Virus record (IMG/VR): IMGVR_UViG_3300034101_003213
Location: 1-59,978 of that record
Strand: one strand, 5' to 3'
DNA from: a virus
DNA: 59,978 bases
The translations under genes were made by a program, and so were the position numbers. The notes beneath the pieces were generated by a model. The model saw only the letters and a list, made by a program, of their open reading frames with translations. It ran no database searches and was not told the origin of the DNA. This document shows positions 17,382-26,390 of this stretch, piece after piece. How positions within the stretch are numbered: the first letter of the stretch is position 1; every line of letters starts with the position of its first letter.

Positions 17382-18014
17382 ATGTCCGACGAACCCGACA
17401 ATGTTTCTTCAGAGGATATTAAGGTTATTAAATTGGTAACGGGTGAAGAAATTGTGGGAATATTAACTAGCACAGAGAATGGAGTTTACAACGTATCTTT
17501 TCCAGCAAGAGTAGATGTTCAATATGGAAAAGGTCCCGGTGGAATGACTGAATTTGTTAAATTAAGTAATTATGCTGCTTCGGTAAATGATTACAAGGTA
17601 TCTTTACCTGTCACTGCTACAATTTTTATAGGTAAACCAAATGACGAACTTCGTATTATGTATTTGACATATTGTGAGTATATGAGAAAAGATCCAAAAA
17701 TGATAATAAGTTCGGCAGGAGAAGATTCTTCTTCTATTCAAGAAAACCAAGGTCTTGAATTATTAAATGAACTATTTACAAATGCAGACTTTGTGGAATT
17801 TGTAAATGATTTAATTGAAAATTATGAAGGCAATATAATTGAAGAAGAAGAGGAAGAAGGAGAAAAATTTATAATAGAAGAACCAGAAGAAAAAGAAATA
17901 AAGCCGAAGAAAAAGAAGAAAGTTAGACCAGAATCAAAAAAGTTACCTTATGACCCAGATGCAAATCCAAATACCGCAGAAGGGTGGTCAGATAATCCAA
18001 ATGATTATATTTGA
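17382..18014 (+). CDS. Sm-like (LSm/Hfq-fold) phage protein with charged tail
   Basis: 210 aa. The N-terminal half (VIKLVTGEEIVGILTSTENG, then PARV) has the beta-strand pattern of Sm1: a Gly-Glu-Glu turn after strand 1 and hydrophobic alternation. The second half is acidic then lysine-rich, ending SDNPNDYI. A shorter paralogue is at 50973-51281. Related proteins occur in marine T4-like phages without assigned function. RNA binding is inferred from the fold only. The 3' end overlaps the convergent structural gene by 10 nt. Confidence 0.65.
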   Translation: MSDEPDNVSSEDIKVIKLVTGEEIVGILTSTENGVYNVSFPARVDVQYGKGPGGMTEFVKLSNYAASVNDYKVSLPVTATIFIGKPNDELRIMYLTYCEYMRKDPKMIISSAGEDSSSIQENQGLELLNELFTNADFVEFVNDLIENYEGNIIEEEEEEGEKFIIEEPEEKEIKPKKKKKVRPESKKLPYDPDANPNTAEGWSDNPNDYI

Positions 18015-18556
18015 CGCTGTAAATTTGATGGAGCATCTGGTTCCATATTATAATAAGAATACTTGAAACTACATGATGCTTTTAGGTGTGGAGAATCATT
18101 TGAATCTGATTGAAACATTAAACCACTTAATTTTATTGGTATGAGATTTAAAAAATTAATTGTTAAAACAGGATCAACACAAGTTTCATATTTATTTAAA
18201 GGTGATATCAATTGAAGTTGGGCTGAATCATTATGCCAATTAGCATATGGTATATTATGAGAAGTAGAATCAGATATATTTGTAATATTTCTCATCCAAG
18301 AATAAATACTTTTCCAATTTGTTAAATCAGAATCTACTATAAACTCTACCGACAATGGTTCATATTGAATTGCCATTGTGGGTATTGGAATTGTTGTACC
18401 AAAAATGGTAGGTTGATTCTGATCTGGTATACTTACACCAGGTAAATTTGTTTTTGTTACCATTAACTCTAAAGGATCCGTGGTTCGATTGATAAACAAG
18501 CGGAAATAATTTCCATATAAAAAATTTATGTTATCTTTGCAAGGAGTTGAGGTCAT
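18005..18556 (-). CDS. Tail-tube-fold virion protein
   Basis: 183 aa. The pattern FRLFINR, LPGVSIPDQ, PTMAIQYEPLSVEFIVDSDL, then NWKSIYSWMRN is that of gp19-like tube-fold proteins (two antiparallel sheets and a helix). It lies beyond the gp23 terminator with its own CATAAATA late site 5 nt before the ATG. It is one of four such proteins in the window. It may be a tube initiator/terminator or gp3-type completion protein; this cannot be decided here. Confidence 0.6.
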   Translation of the reverse strand: MTSTPCKDNINFLYGNYFRLFINRTTDPLELMVTKTNLPGVSIPDQNQPTIFGTTIPIPTMAIQYEPLSVEFIVDSDLTNWKSIYSWMRNITNISDSTSHNIPYANWHNDSAQLQLISPLNKYETCVDPVLTINFLNLIPIKLSGLMFQSDSNDSPHLKASCSFKYSYYNMEPDAPSNLQRQI

Positions 18557-18561
18557 ACAAA

Positions 18562-18569
18562 TATTTATG
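18562..18569 (-). promoter_or_regulatory. Late promoter CATAAATA
   Basis: Minus-strand late motif 5 nt before the ATG at 18556. Confidence 0.65.
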
Positions 18570-18577
18570 GTAAAAAG

Positions 18578-18606
18578 AAAACCCTCCCGATTTCTCGGGA
18601 GGGTTT
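18578..18606 (-). terminator. Rho-independent terminator after gp23
   Basis: AAACCCTCCCGA, a 4-nt loop, then TCGGGAGGGTTT: a perfect 12-bp stem lying just after the major capsid gene, followed by a U-rich run on the minus strand. Confidence 0.9.
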
Positions 18607-18629
18607 CGTGGTTTACACGCAGTTAGTTA

Positions 18630-20078
18630 TTAGGCTACTGGAATGTATTGGCAGTTACCGTGTAGATTCTTAACTTGTGTCAAACGGTAGTATTGGTTTA
18701 GACCCTTTGTGAGGTTTTCACCGTCTGGTACTGGACCGTTTGCAGCAGTTACGTTAAGAACATATGGGTTTGCTACAACACCGTAGCGAGTCTTGAATCC
18801 AATACGTGGTTGGAACGTATTTGGATCTACTGCACGGACCATTTGTAGCGGTACGTATGGGCAGTAGAAGAGACCAGCATCGTATGGTGATTCTCCCTTA
18901 TATCCAACACAGAAGAAGTTAACTCCTGATGGTGAATATGGATCAATGTATACACGAATCTTGCCATTTAGGATACCTGCAAAGGTTGATTGTGTATCAT
19001 CAGCATTGATTTGAGGAGCGATTCCTGGGCTTAGGCTCATAAATCCAGACATTGCTAGAGCAGCAGCGGTATCGCTATCGCAGATGATAAAGTTACCCTT
19101 ACCACGACGAGTTTCCTTAGCGATTGCATTGCATTCTCTTTCAATTTGGAAAGTAAGACCACGGAAACGTTCAGCAGACCAACGACCATCTGAATCTGTG
19201 TTTAGATCATAAACACCCTTAGCGTCAAGGTCTCCTTGTTGTGAACCATCACGTGAAACATAGTAAACTGTCTTTACTAGTTCGCGGTTGATTTCAGCAA
19301 GAATTTCTGTGCTGAGGAGGTTAGCAAGTTCAGCTTCAGCGTCTAGACCGTGAACAGCCTTGAGGTCTTGAGCCAATTCAATTGTGTAGTTGCTAGATAG
19401 AGCGCGTGTACGAGCTTGTACGGCAACACGGTCAATTGAGAAGGCCATTTGGTTAAATGCACTGTAAGGATTACCAACACCAGCACCACCAAGGTTTTCA
19501 CCGCTGCTGGTCAACATTCCACGGAATTGTGAGAATTGAGCAGCGCTGAGTTGGCTCTTGATGAGGATTGGATTAGAGTTAGTATATCCAAAGGCGCAAA
19601 GACCATAACCAGCGGTAAAGCCCTTGAAGTCTGCTCCTAGTGTGTAACCAGAGCCACCGTATGCGGCTTGTGGTTCTTGGAACATGGCTTCGGCATAACT
19701 ACCTGTGGATGTATAGTTTTGACCAGCGTAATTTGCACGCATGGCAAAAATCAATCCTGTTGGGGCTGTCATTGGTTGAACGCCGCAGATATCGTATGCC
19801 ATTAGGTTTGGCATTGCACGACGAACAAGGCTGATTAGAACTGGATCATAACCTGCGACCCCACCGTTGTTGGAGAAGCTGGTTGGCATTCCGAGGTTGT
19901 TTGAGGTCATATCCTCTGTGAGGTGTTGTGCTCTAAGTGCTTGTTCTTGGTTTTCTAGAAGAACGGCTGTTACCTTTTTACGATAGTCGTCTTCGATTGA
20001 TGGAAGAGCATCATGGCTGAGAACTGGATTCCACTTCTCAGTTAAGATGTCATATGGTGTGTTTTCTTGAAAGTTCAT
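18630..20078 (-). CDS. 23: gp23-like major capsid protein
   Basis: 482 aa (T4 521 aa). VRRAMPNLMAYDICGVQPMTAPTG and GLIFAMRANY near residues 85-118 are diagnostic of gp23. The C-terminal FKTRYGVVANPY is also conserved. The first 60-odd residues should be removed by the gp21 protease; candidate sites are LTE|D and LLE|N. A strong AGGAG precedes the ATG, a late-type CCTAAATA is 28 nt upstream and a terminator follows directly. Confidence 0.97.
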   Translation of the reverse strand: MNFQENTPYDILTEKWNPVLSHDALPSIEDDYRKKVTAVLLENQEQALRAQHLTEDMTSNNLGMPTSFSNNGGVAGYDPVLISLVRRAMPNLMAYDICGVQPMTAPTGLIFAMRANYAGQNYTSTGSYAEAMFQEPQAAYGGSGYTLGADFKGFTAGYGLCAFGYTNSNPILIKSQLSAAQFSQFRGMLTSSGENLGGAGVGNPYSAFNQMAFSIDRVAVQARTRALSSNYTIELAQDLKAVHGLDAEAELANLLSTEILAEINRELVKTVYYVSRDGSQQGDLDAKGVYDLNTDSDGRWSAERFRGLTFQIERECNAIAKETRRGKGNFIICDSDTAAALAMSGFMSLSPGIAPQINADDTQSTFAGILNGKIRVYIDPYSPSGVNFFCVGYKGESPYDAGLFYCPYVPLQMVRAVDPNTFQPRIGFKTRYGVVANPYVLNVTAANGPVPDGENLTKGLNQYYRLTQVKNLHGNCQYIPVA

Positions 20079-20106
20079 TTTTTTAGTTTCTCCTGTGAGT
20101 TAAAAT

Positions 20107-20114
20107 TATTTAGG
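20107..20114 (-). promoter_or_regulatory. Late-type promoter CCTAAATA (gp23)
   Basis: A variant of the late motif on the minus strand, 28 nt before the gp23 ATG, leaving room for the AGGAG ribosome-binding site. Weaker match than the NATAAATA sites. Confidence 0.45.
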
Positions 20115-20125
20115 ATATTTTCCTT

Positions 20126-21181
20126 TTATAGTTTCTTGTTAAGTTTTCCGATAACATTTACGTAAGACTCAACAGTGTTGTTTTCGGGTTTTGCCACTGG
20201 TGAGAATGTCATTTCTTCATTAATTTGTTGAGGTACTGAACGAGCAGCACGAACAACAGATTGTGAAGAATTTAGATAATTTTCTTTAATGGTTACTAGT
20301 TTTTCTCTATATTCTTTTGGAGTTGTAAAAGCAACATTTTCCATTAGAGATTGGAGTTTAGCAACTTGAGTATCTGCTAAATCTTTGGTTTCAGCAACAA
20401 AGATACCAGCACACTCTGTCAAAGACATTTCTTTACGAAGATTAATATTTTCATTCAATGCTTTGTTGAGTGTATCGGTAAGTTCAACGTTGTGTGAATA
20501 CAATTCATCCAAAGCGTTGTACTTCTCGGCTGGAACATCAATGTAGTGATTTTCAAAAAGATTCTTGAGACCTGTGATGAAGTTTTCAGCAATTTGTGTT
20601 TTGATGCCTTGTTCAACTGCAACAGCATTTTCTTGCATCCATTCTTCAACAACATAGTCTAGATAATCATCAACTTTTTCTACCAAATTGCCTGTTACAT
20701 TTTCAAGATAGTTTTTAACACCTTCATCCAAAGAAACAATAGTCTTTGAAATTTCAGAGTTAACTTTTTCTTGTACTGCAGCTTCAAAAATGGCTTCAAG
20801 TTGAGTTACAAGAGTTGAATCGGCAACCTCTTCACCAAGAAGTTCGATCAAAGCGTTAGTAAACTTTGTTGTTGCTTCACTAGTTTCGACGGGCCCCTCT
20901 TCTTCTTCCTCTTCTTCTTCCTCTTCTACTGGTTCCTCTGGCTCATTTTGTGTTGGAGCAGGAGCAGACATTGGAGCACCACCCATTGGACCACCCATAC
21001 CACCAGCCATAGCAGCCATTGTAGTTGGGACTTGTGCCTTTGCGTAGTTGTTAGCAGTTACAATAGGCATTGGAGTCATATTACCACGACCATCTGGAGT
21101 GAAAGCAACTCCATTGGCAGGCATAGCCATTCCCATACCTTGTTCCATTTGTTCGTTTATTGTGTTTTTTGTTCTTTTCAT
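20126..21181 (-). CDS. 22: gp22-like prohead scaffolding core protein
   Basis: 351 aa, highly acidic, with a run of about ten Glu near residue 85 and long helices in the C-terminal two thirds, as in T4 gp22. Position between gp21 and gp23 supports this. The N-terminus reads MKRTKNTINEQ, where INE|Q could be a protease site like the MLKEQLIAE|A start of T4 gp22. It is destroyed by gp21 during maturation. An exact TATAAATA and AAGGAT lie upstream. The Gly/Met/Pro-rich segment at 14-75 is unusual. Confidence 0.9.
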   Translation of the reverse strand: MKRTKNTINEQMEQGMGMAMPANGVAFTPDGRGNMTPMPIVTANNYAKAQVPTTMAAMAGGMGGPMGGAPMSAPAPTQNEPEEPVEEEEEEEEEEGPVETSEATTKFTNALIELLGEEVADSTLVTQLEAIFEAAVQEKVNSEISKTIVSLDEGVKNYLENVTGNLVEKVDDYLDYVVEEWMQENAVAVEQGIKTQIAENFITGLKNLFENHYIDVPAEKYNALDELYSHNVELTDTLNKALNENINLRKEMSLTECAGIFVAETKDLADTQVAKLQSLMENVAFTTPKEYREKLVTIKENYLNSSQSVVRAARSVPQQINEEMTFSPVAKPENNTVESYVNVIGKLNKKL

Positions 21182-21203
21182 ATCAATAGATCCTTGATCT
21201 TTA

Positions 21204-21992
21204 TTATTTATAAATTCCTAATTGCTTACCTTTTTGTAAAAATCCACCTGCGGTTTCTGCATATGGAGCAGTGTCTGTATAAGATCTTCTTATCGTATCC
21301 GCAGCATTTTCTGCGCCAAATGATTTTAATGAAAGTGTCAGTGGGTTTTCACCAGCCATAGCCAAACGACTTAATCGTGTTGCTTGATATTTTCCTATTG
21401 GTCCCATTCTACCAGATGCAAATAAATTTGGTTCAAAGCCTAAATTAGCAGGATCGAGAACTTTACCAGCCATATTTTTTAATTCATTATAATAATTTTT
21501 TACAGCATCTGGAACTTCTATGTTATATGATGCTAATTCTTTTTCAAACATACCACCTATTCCTGCTATAGGGTCTACATCTGCGCCCAAATATGCTTTT
21601 GCTAGAGTAGTACGTAGTGCTTGTTTTACTGCGTATTCTACTGGTTTTCCAGCAACATCTACGACTTTTGCCACACCGCTTCCAGCTTTTTCCAATCCTT
21701 GTCCTGCAGCGGCTAACAATCCTTGACCACCACCTATGGTTTGTAAACCTCTATTAAGAAAAGAAGATCCACCCCTTAAAGCATCAGAAACCAATCCAGC
21801 AGTCATACCTTCTAACATTTTTTCAACAGTTTGGGCATAGTTCCACCAAGTTAATTGTTGATATGGATCTGCTCCTACAGGAATGTTTGATTGACTTGCT
21901 TTTTTATCAACCTTCATACCCATACCAGAACCTTTGCCCTCAGACAAAAATCCTTTAATTATATTTTGAGTATAGGGATCAAAAGTTTGCAT
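21204..21992 (-). CDS. Extra head-operon protein between gp21 and gp22
   Basis: 262 aa from the ATG at 21992 (TGATG junction with gp21); the longer frame starts with TTG. No T4 counterpart sits here. The N-terminus MQTFDPYTQNIIKGFLSE|G contains an LSE|G site at residues 16-19, which fits the T4 prohead protease rule (I/L)xE|(A/G). The rest is Gly/Ala-rich and helical, with a GQGLLAAAGQGLEKAGSGVAK stretch. I infer an internal head or core protein processed by gp21. Function unknown. Confidence 0.6.
   Translation of the reverse strand: MQTFDPYTQNIIKGFLSEGKGSGMGMKVDKKASQSNIPVGADPYQQLTWWNYAQTVEKMLEGMTAGLVSDALRGGSSFLNRGLQTIGGGQGLLAAAGQGLEKAGSGVAKVVDVAGKPVEYAVKQALRTTLAKAYLGADVDPIAGIGGMFEKELASYNIEVPDAVKNYYNELKNMAGKVLDPANLGFEPNLFASGRMGPIGKYQATRLSRLAMAGENPLTLSLKSFGAENAADTIRRSYTDTAPYAETAGGFLQKGKQLGIYK
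21205..21212 (-). promoter_or_regulatory. Late promoter TATAAATA (gp22)
   Basis: Exact late motif overlapping the end of the upstream gene, 23 nt before the gp22 ATG. It allows gp22 and gp23 to be transcribed separately from the long morphogenetic operon. Confidence 0.75.
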
Positions 21993-22636
21993 CAAATATC
22001 CTTAAAGTATTTCTCAAAAACCTTGACAATGTTTTTTTGTAAGTTTCTTTTTGAAGATGTTTGAATTACTTTTTTGGCTCTTGACAATTCTCTTTCTTGC
22101 CAGATACCACTTTCATAAATCCATTCTCTTCCTTCCATAATTCCATTTACAAATGCATTTGGTGCCGAAGGATCTGCAACAATATCAATTGCAGCAAGCA
22201 TGAAGTCTTCTTGTACTTCTTGATAACCATTTTTGGCTTTTAAAGAGCCCATTCCACGGGTTGAAACTCCAAGTTGAGCACCCTCTTCAATAAGATTTTT
22301 TACAATCCTTCCCATTGGGGTGTCCATTACTTTGGCTTTACCATAAACATTTTTTCCATCTTCATATAGTTCTTTAACGATATGTGAAACACGATCAAGA
22401 TTAACAGTTGGACCCGTTGGATGGTTTAATTCGCCTAAAGCACGACCTTTATTTACATACTCGTTAATGTATCTATTGGCTTCTTTAGCAAGAATATTTT
22501 TTGGATAAATTCTTCCGTTTTTATTTTTTACGTCGGATTGCATAAAAACGCCTTCAATGAAGTAGTTCTTATCTCCATTGCCAACGTTTTCTTTTACGTA
22601 TTTGATATCTTCTGTTAGTTCTGTGATTAGTTTCAT
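21992..22636 (-). CDS. 21: gp21-like prohead core protease
   Basis: 214 aa (T4 212 aa). The ATG at 22636 is preceded by AAGGA; a longer frame overlaps the upstream gene. GELNHPTG gives the catalytic His72 and LGVSTRGMGSL the catalytic Ser125, matching T4 H85/S140 in order and context. KNKNGRIYPKNI is another family block. It cleaves scaffold, capsid precursors and internal proteins at (I/L)xE sites before packaging. Confidence 0.95.
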   Translation of the reverse strand: MKLITELTEDIKYVKENVGNGDKNYFIEGVFMQSDVKNKNGRIYPKNILAKEANRYINEYVNKGRALGELNHPTGPTVNLDRVSHIVKELYEDGKNVYGKAKVMDTPMGRIVKNLIEEGAQLGVSTRGMGSLKAKNGYQEVQEDFMLAAIDIVADPSAPNAFVNGIMEGREWIYESGIWQERELSRAKKVIQTSSKRNLQKNIVKVFEKYFKDI

Positions 22637-22647
22637 TGATTGTTTCC

Positions 22648-23238
22648 TTAAACGGGTTGTTCTAACCATCTTTTTGGAAGTGGTTGACCATTATCTTCTC
22701 TTTGTCTGAATTCTTTCCACGATGGGAATCTAGTTGGGGAACTTCTTTCATCTTGTCTTCCACGTCTTTCGCGCCAACGTCTTTCACGATCCCACTGCTG
22801 CATCATCTCAATAAATTGCCTATAATACTCTTCCAACCATTTTGACCATTCTTCTCGACTATCAAAATCTTCCTTTTTTTTATGATATTTTTTAACAAAT
22901 TCTTCAAGAGTCATTCCTTGTTCACCATTGGGCCCAGTTGGAATTGGAGGAGCACCTTCACCTTGGTTTGCATTTGGTGACATTGGGGGTAATCCAAGTC
23001 CACCATCGGCTTGCATAGCATTTTCAGCCCCAACAACAGCAGTTGTATCACCCATTGCTATCGCTGGAGCTGATTCTTTTAAACCATTATCTCCAAATAA
23101 TCCTTTTGCAGTAGTTTTATATGCATCTTTTAATTTACTAGAAATTTTTTCATATAAAGCGTTTTGGGTGGATTGCTTAAAACCAATAGCATTCTCCTCC
23201 ACTACACTTTTTATCATTAGTTTAATATTATTATTCAT
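22648..23238 (-). CDS. Prohead core protein (gp67/68-like)
   Basis: 196 aa. The N-terminal helix has IGFKQSTQNALYEKISSKL, which resembles the AFKxxxxxALxxKLxEAL helix of the next gene and of T4-type core proteins. A flexible Gly/Pro-rich middle is followed by a charged region full of Trp, Arg and Glu (REEWSKWLEEYYRQFIEMM). Position between portal and protease fits T4 gp67/gp68. It overlaps gp21's long frame but not its true start. Confidence 0.65.
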   Translation of the reverse strand: MNNNIKLMIKSVVEENAIGFKQSTQNALYEKISSKLKDAYKTTAKGLFGDNGLKESAPAIAMGDTTAVVGAENAMQADGGLGLPPMSPNANQGEGAPPIPTGPNGEQGMTLEEFVKKYHKKKEDFDSREEWSKWLEEYYRQFIEMMQQWDRERRWRERRGRQDERSSPTRFPSWKEFRQREDNGQPLPKRWLEQPV

Positions 23239-23660
23239 TATATTAGTCCTTTTACATTTTCATAAAAATTTAAAGTGTTTTTAAATTTTGCTGAATTTTC
23301 TAACAATTCTTTTGCCATTATTTTTCTATTTTCTGAATTAAAAGAATTAAATAGTTTTTTGAGTTTACTTAAATCCTGTTCTGAAATATTTATGTTTACA
23401 TTATTTTTTAATTTTAAAGAATAATTAGTTTTTGGATTATAATTTTCAAAAAACTCTATTAATGTTTTAACATCTTCGGATATTTCGGTCTTTTCGTCTT
23501 TAAATAAAATATTAGAAGATAGTGATTTGTTTACTTCTTTGAGTGCTTCATTAAGTTTAAATGATAAAGTGTTTATTAAACTTCTTTTGAATGCATCATC
23601 ATTTTCATAAATTAAAGACTGCAAACCACTCTTTAAAATTATTTCTGATATGTTAGTCAT
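23238..23660 (-). CDS. Prohead core protein (gp68/67-like)
   Basis: 140 aa, helical. DDAFKRSLINTLSFKLNEAL near residues 21-40 is the motif shared with the next gene downstream. The gene overlaps the portal stop by 4 nt and the next start by 1 nt, so portal and core proteins are translationally coupled, as expected for prohead initiation. Assignment to gp67 or gp68 individually is not possible from sequence alone. Confidence 0.62.
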   Translation of the reverse strand: MTNISEIILKSGLQSLIYENDDAFKRSLINTLSFKLNEALKEVNKSLSSNILFKDEKTEISEDVKTLIEFFENYNPKTNYSLKLKNNVNINISEQDLSKLKKLFNSFNSENRKIMAKELLENSAKFKNTLNFYENVKGLI

Positions 23661-25228
23661 TGTTGTCCTTCTGGCGCTGCTTGCTGTTGTGCCATGGCTT
23701 GTTGTTGTGCCATCAACATCATCTGTTCTTGACGCATTCTTTCTCTATCAACTTCCATTTGCTTATCAAGTTCTTTTATTTCATTTTCAGTTTGTCGTAA
23801 AATTTTAGATTTTATGTAATCAGTTGAGAAATATTTCCCAACATAAGGTTCAACAATAGAAAGCATTTTAATTCTTTCAGACAATATTTCAGCCTCTTTA
23901 AGATCCCAGAAATAGTTATCCGTATTGTATACAAATTTAATATCTTTCTTTAAAACATTCCAATCTTCTTCAGTTATAACACCCTTGAGCAACAATTGCA
24001 CACGTAAAAAGTCTACAAACAACTTAGCAAAATGGTGTCTCAATCTATCAATAAATTTATAAAACTTAACTTCTTCTCTAGTAATTTCCAAAGATCGGCC
24101 CATGTTAAATCCAGTTTGCTCTGCAACCAAACGACTCAATGGGACATTTAAAGAGTTATATAATTTCTTTTTAAAGTAATCAACGTCCTCAATTTGAGAC
24201 ATAGCGTTGCCACCAGGCAAAACAGAAATCTGTGTTCCCTGAGATCCCTCTCGTCTTGGGAGCCAATAATCTTCAAGAACTGAAAGGTGATTTCTTTCGT
24301 CTCTTATCTCTCCAGTAGATTGATTGTAGATGATTCGATTGCGGAATCGACTCATCATATCTCTTAAATATTGTTCTGCTTTTTGTTTTGGTAGTTGACC
24401 AACATCGACATAAAACACTCTTCTCTCGGGTGCACGTGCTACACGGTAAACTAGAAGAGCATCTTCTAGTTGTCTAAGCATGTTTAAAGGTCGAATGGCC
24501 TTATGCAGATACCCCAAAACCCGCTTTGTGTTCATGTCAATCAATCCCGATGGAACATAAACAACGCTATCTAATGAAAGTTGAAGACCTGCAGGACCCG
24601 TCATTAAAAATGATTCTTTATCAGAATCAGTGTACATATAATATTCTTCAATTTCTTTTATTAAACTGACAGAACCACTTTTTGTTCTTTCTTGTTCTTT
24701 TTTAACTTTACGAACCTTTTTAATTTTTAATGGATCAATTGGTATAATTTCTTTAATACCATCGATAGGATTATCTTTATCAATTACAATATTATAAAAA
24801 AGACGCGAATCGATATACCATCTTCTAAAAATTTCATAGCCCTTGTGGTTAAAATCTAAAAGATGCAAGATGTTATCAAATTCTCTATAAATTTTTACTT
24901 TAATTGAATCTGGTATTGATAAATTTTTAAGATCCAATTTTATTGGGTTTACATCAGATCCCTTTACAATTGCAGCATTTATAATTTCTTCAATTGCATT
25001 GTCTACTTCAGGGTAGACAGACATGTTTCTGTATTGTATTACAGCACTGCTCTCGTCCTTTAGTGTTCCTGTATAATCTATAGCAGAACTAAAATAGCCA
25101 CCAGCCTCGACAGTAACGGTTCCGTCAAATGTCTCGGGTGCGGCTATTTTTTTCAATGCGATATCTTGAACTTCTTGTTTAGTTTTTTCTTTCTTTCCAA
25201 ATTCGAATCCAAATACTTCTATTTCCAT
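23657..25228 (-). CDS. 20: gp20-like portal vertex protein
   Basis: 523 aa (T4 524 aa). Diagnostic blocks: VYPEVDNAIEEIINAAIV, IPIDPLKIKKVRKVKKE, ALLVYRVARAPERRVFYVDV and LPGGNAMSQIEDVDYFKKKL. The dodecamer is the prohead initiator, DNA entry channel and terminase dock. The C-terminus is Gln-rich (QQQAMAQQQAAPEGQQ), a likely disordered tail. It starts 30 nt downstream of the gp19 gene. Confidence 0.97.
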   Translation of the reverse strand: MEIEVFGFEFGKKEKTKQEVQDIALKKIAAPETFDGTVTVEAGGYFSSAIDYTGTLKDESSAVIQYRNMSVYPEVDNAIEEIINAAIVKGSDVNPIKLDLKNLSIPDSIKVKIYREFDNILHLLDFNHKGYEIFRRWYIDSRLFYNIVIDKDNPIDGIKEIIPIDPLKIKKVRKVKKEQERTKSGSVSLIKEIEEYYMYTDSDKESFLMTGPAGLQLSLDSVVYVPSGLIDMNTKRVLGYLHKAIRPLNMLRQLEDALLVYRVARAPERRVFYVDVGQLPKQKAEQYLRDMMSRFRNRIIYNQSTGEIRDERNHLSVLEDYWLPRREGSQGTQISVLPGGNAMSQIEDVDYFKKKLYNSLNVPLSRLVAEQTGFNMGRSLEITREEVKFYKFIDRLRHHFAKLFVDFLRVQLLLKGVITEEDWNVLKKDIKFVYNTDNYFWDLKEAEILSERIKMLSIVEPYVGKYFSTDYIKSKILRQTENEIKELDKQMEVDRERMRQEQMMLMAQQQAMAQQQAAPEGQQ

Positions 25229-25257
25229 GGTTAATCTCTATAATAGTTATATCAACA

Positions 25258-25806
25258 TTAATCAGTAATTCCCGGTATCTCAAAATAGTCACAAACAAAA
25301 ACTACAGAAAATCTTACAATACTATTTGGTGTTTCCATATTAAAAGATATTGGTTCAATTGTTTTTGGCCAACAGCCCTTAAGCATAAATTTTTTATGAT
25401 CATTTTGGCTGGATTCACCATTTAGTGTTAAATGTCTAATAGTAAAATCTGTTTTATAAGTATTGCTTCCAGCTATTACATAACTTTTATTAGTAACGTG
25501 ATCGTTAATCCAGTTATGCCACTTAGAAAATATTTGCCACATATCTTTTCCTTGTCCAATATCGTCTAAAACAATAACAGACCAAGGACCATATTGTTTT
25601 TCTCCCGGATAATACGCTTTTCTTCCAAAATATTCATATTGGATTCGTTGAGAACTTACACTAGGTATTGTAGTAGTTTGAATGTGAAATTTACTAAATT
25701 CTGCAGTACCGCTTGGCTGTGGTATATTCCCTTCTACTAGAAATCTATTAGATCTTGTACCACCATTAAATGCATCTTTAAAACTTGAAATAGTTATTTC
25801 AGCCAT
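25258..25806 (-). CDS. 19: gp19-like tail tube protein (copy 1)
   Basis: 182 aa from the ATG at 25806; a GTG at 25815 extends the frame by three residues. FKDAFNGGTRSNRFLVEG, the PYPGEK-like YYPGEKQYGPWSVIVLDD, and CWPKTIEPISFNM match the gp19 tube fold. T4 gp19 is 163 aa. It polymerises inside the sheath to form the DNA channel. It directly follows a homologue that shares the FNGGTR-NRF opening, so one gene may be the tube and the other a cap or minor tube ring. Confidence 0.85.
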   Translation of the reverse strand: MAEITISSFKDAFNGGTRSNRFLVEGNIPQPSGTAEFSKFHIQTTTIPSVSSQRIQYEYFGRKAYYPGEKQYGPWSVIVLDDIGQGKDMWQIFSKWHNWINDHVTNKSYVIAGSNTYKTDFTIRHLTLNGESSQNDHKKFMLKGCWPKTIEPISFNMETPNSIVRFSVVFVCDYFEIPGITD

Positions 25807-25807
25807 A

Positions 25808-26386
25808 TTATGCACCTAATCCTTTTGTTATTTCATAGTAGTCGTACACCATATTTACTGTAAATTTCACAAAACCAGCAGAAGACATATCTAAATTTAT
25901 TTGTGTAATTAATTCTGGCCAACAATTTTTTAATACAAATGTTCTTATTGGTGTATCTCCGTTCAAAGGTAATTGATGTACCGTCCAATCTTTTTGTAAT
26001 CCTTTAAAATCAAATATATCAATCGCGGTTGATCCACCAACTTGGTGAGTTCTATGTCCATCTAATCTTTCTTTCCAATGCTGAAAACTTCGCCACAAGT
26101 TATCAGAATTGTTGTCATCGTATATTCCTATTGTCCAAGTAGAGTAATTTCTATCACCGGCTATGTTTAAAATTCTGCCCCTATAAGGTACTTGAATAGT
26201 TCCTAATTCTGCAGAGGGCAAACTAGCCGCGTATATTTTAAAACTCTCACTATCGTTTGGCTTATCAACAGCAAAGGTGCCACTAGGAAATGCGTTTAGC
26301 AACGAAACCGCAAATCTGTTTGCGCGGGTTCCACCATTAAACCCATTCTTAAAGGCTTCTATGGAATTCGATGATGGTGTGGTCAT
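25808..26386 (-). CDS. gp19-like tail tube protein (copy 2)
   Basis: 192 aa. FKNGFNGGTRANRFAVSL, DRNYSTWTIGIYDDN and LKNCWPELITQINLDM align in order with copy 1, but the two are well diverged. Four nt separate it from the sheath gene and its stop abuts copy 1. Tandem tube-fold genes suggest an early duplication with specialisation. Which copy forms the main tube cannot be told from sequence. Confidence 0.82.
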   Translation of the reverse strand: MTTPSSNSIEAFKNGFNGGTRANRFAVSLLNAFPSGTFAVDKPNDSESFKIYAASLPSAELGTIQVPYRGRILNIAGDRNYSTWTIGIYDDNNSDNLWRSFQHWKERLDGHRTHQVGGSTAIDIFDFKGLQKDWTVHQLPLNGDTPIRTFVLKNCWPELITQINLDMSSAGFVKFTVNMVYDYYEITKGLGA

Positions 26387-26390
26387 GTGT

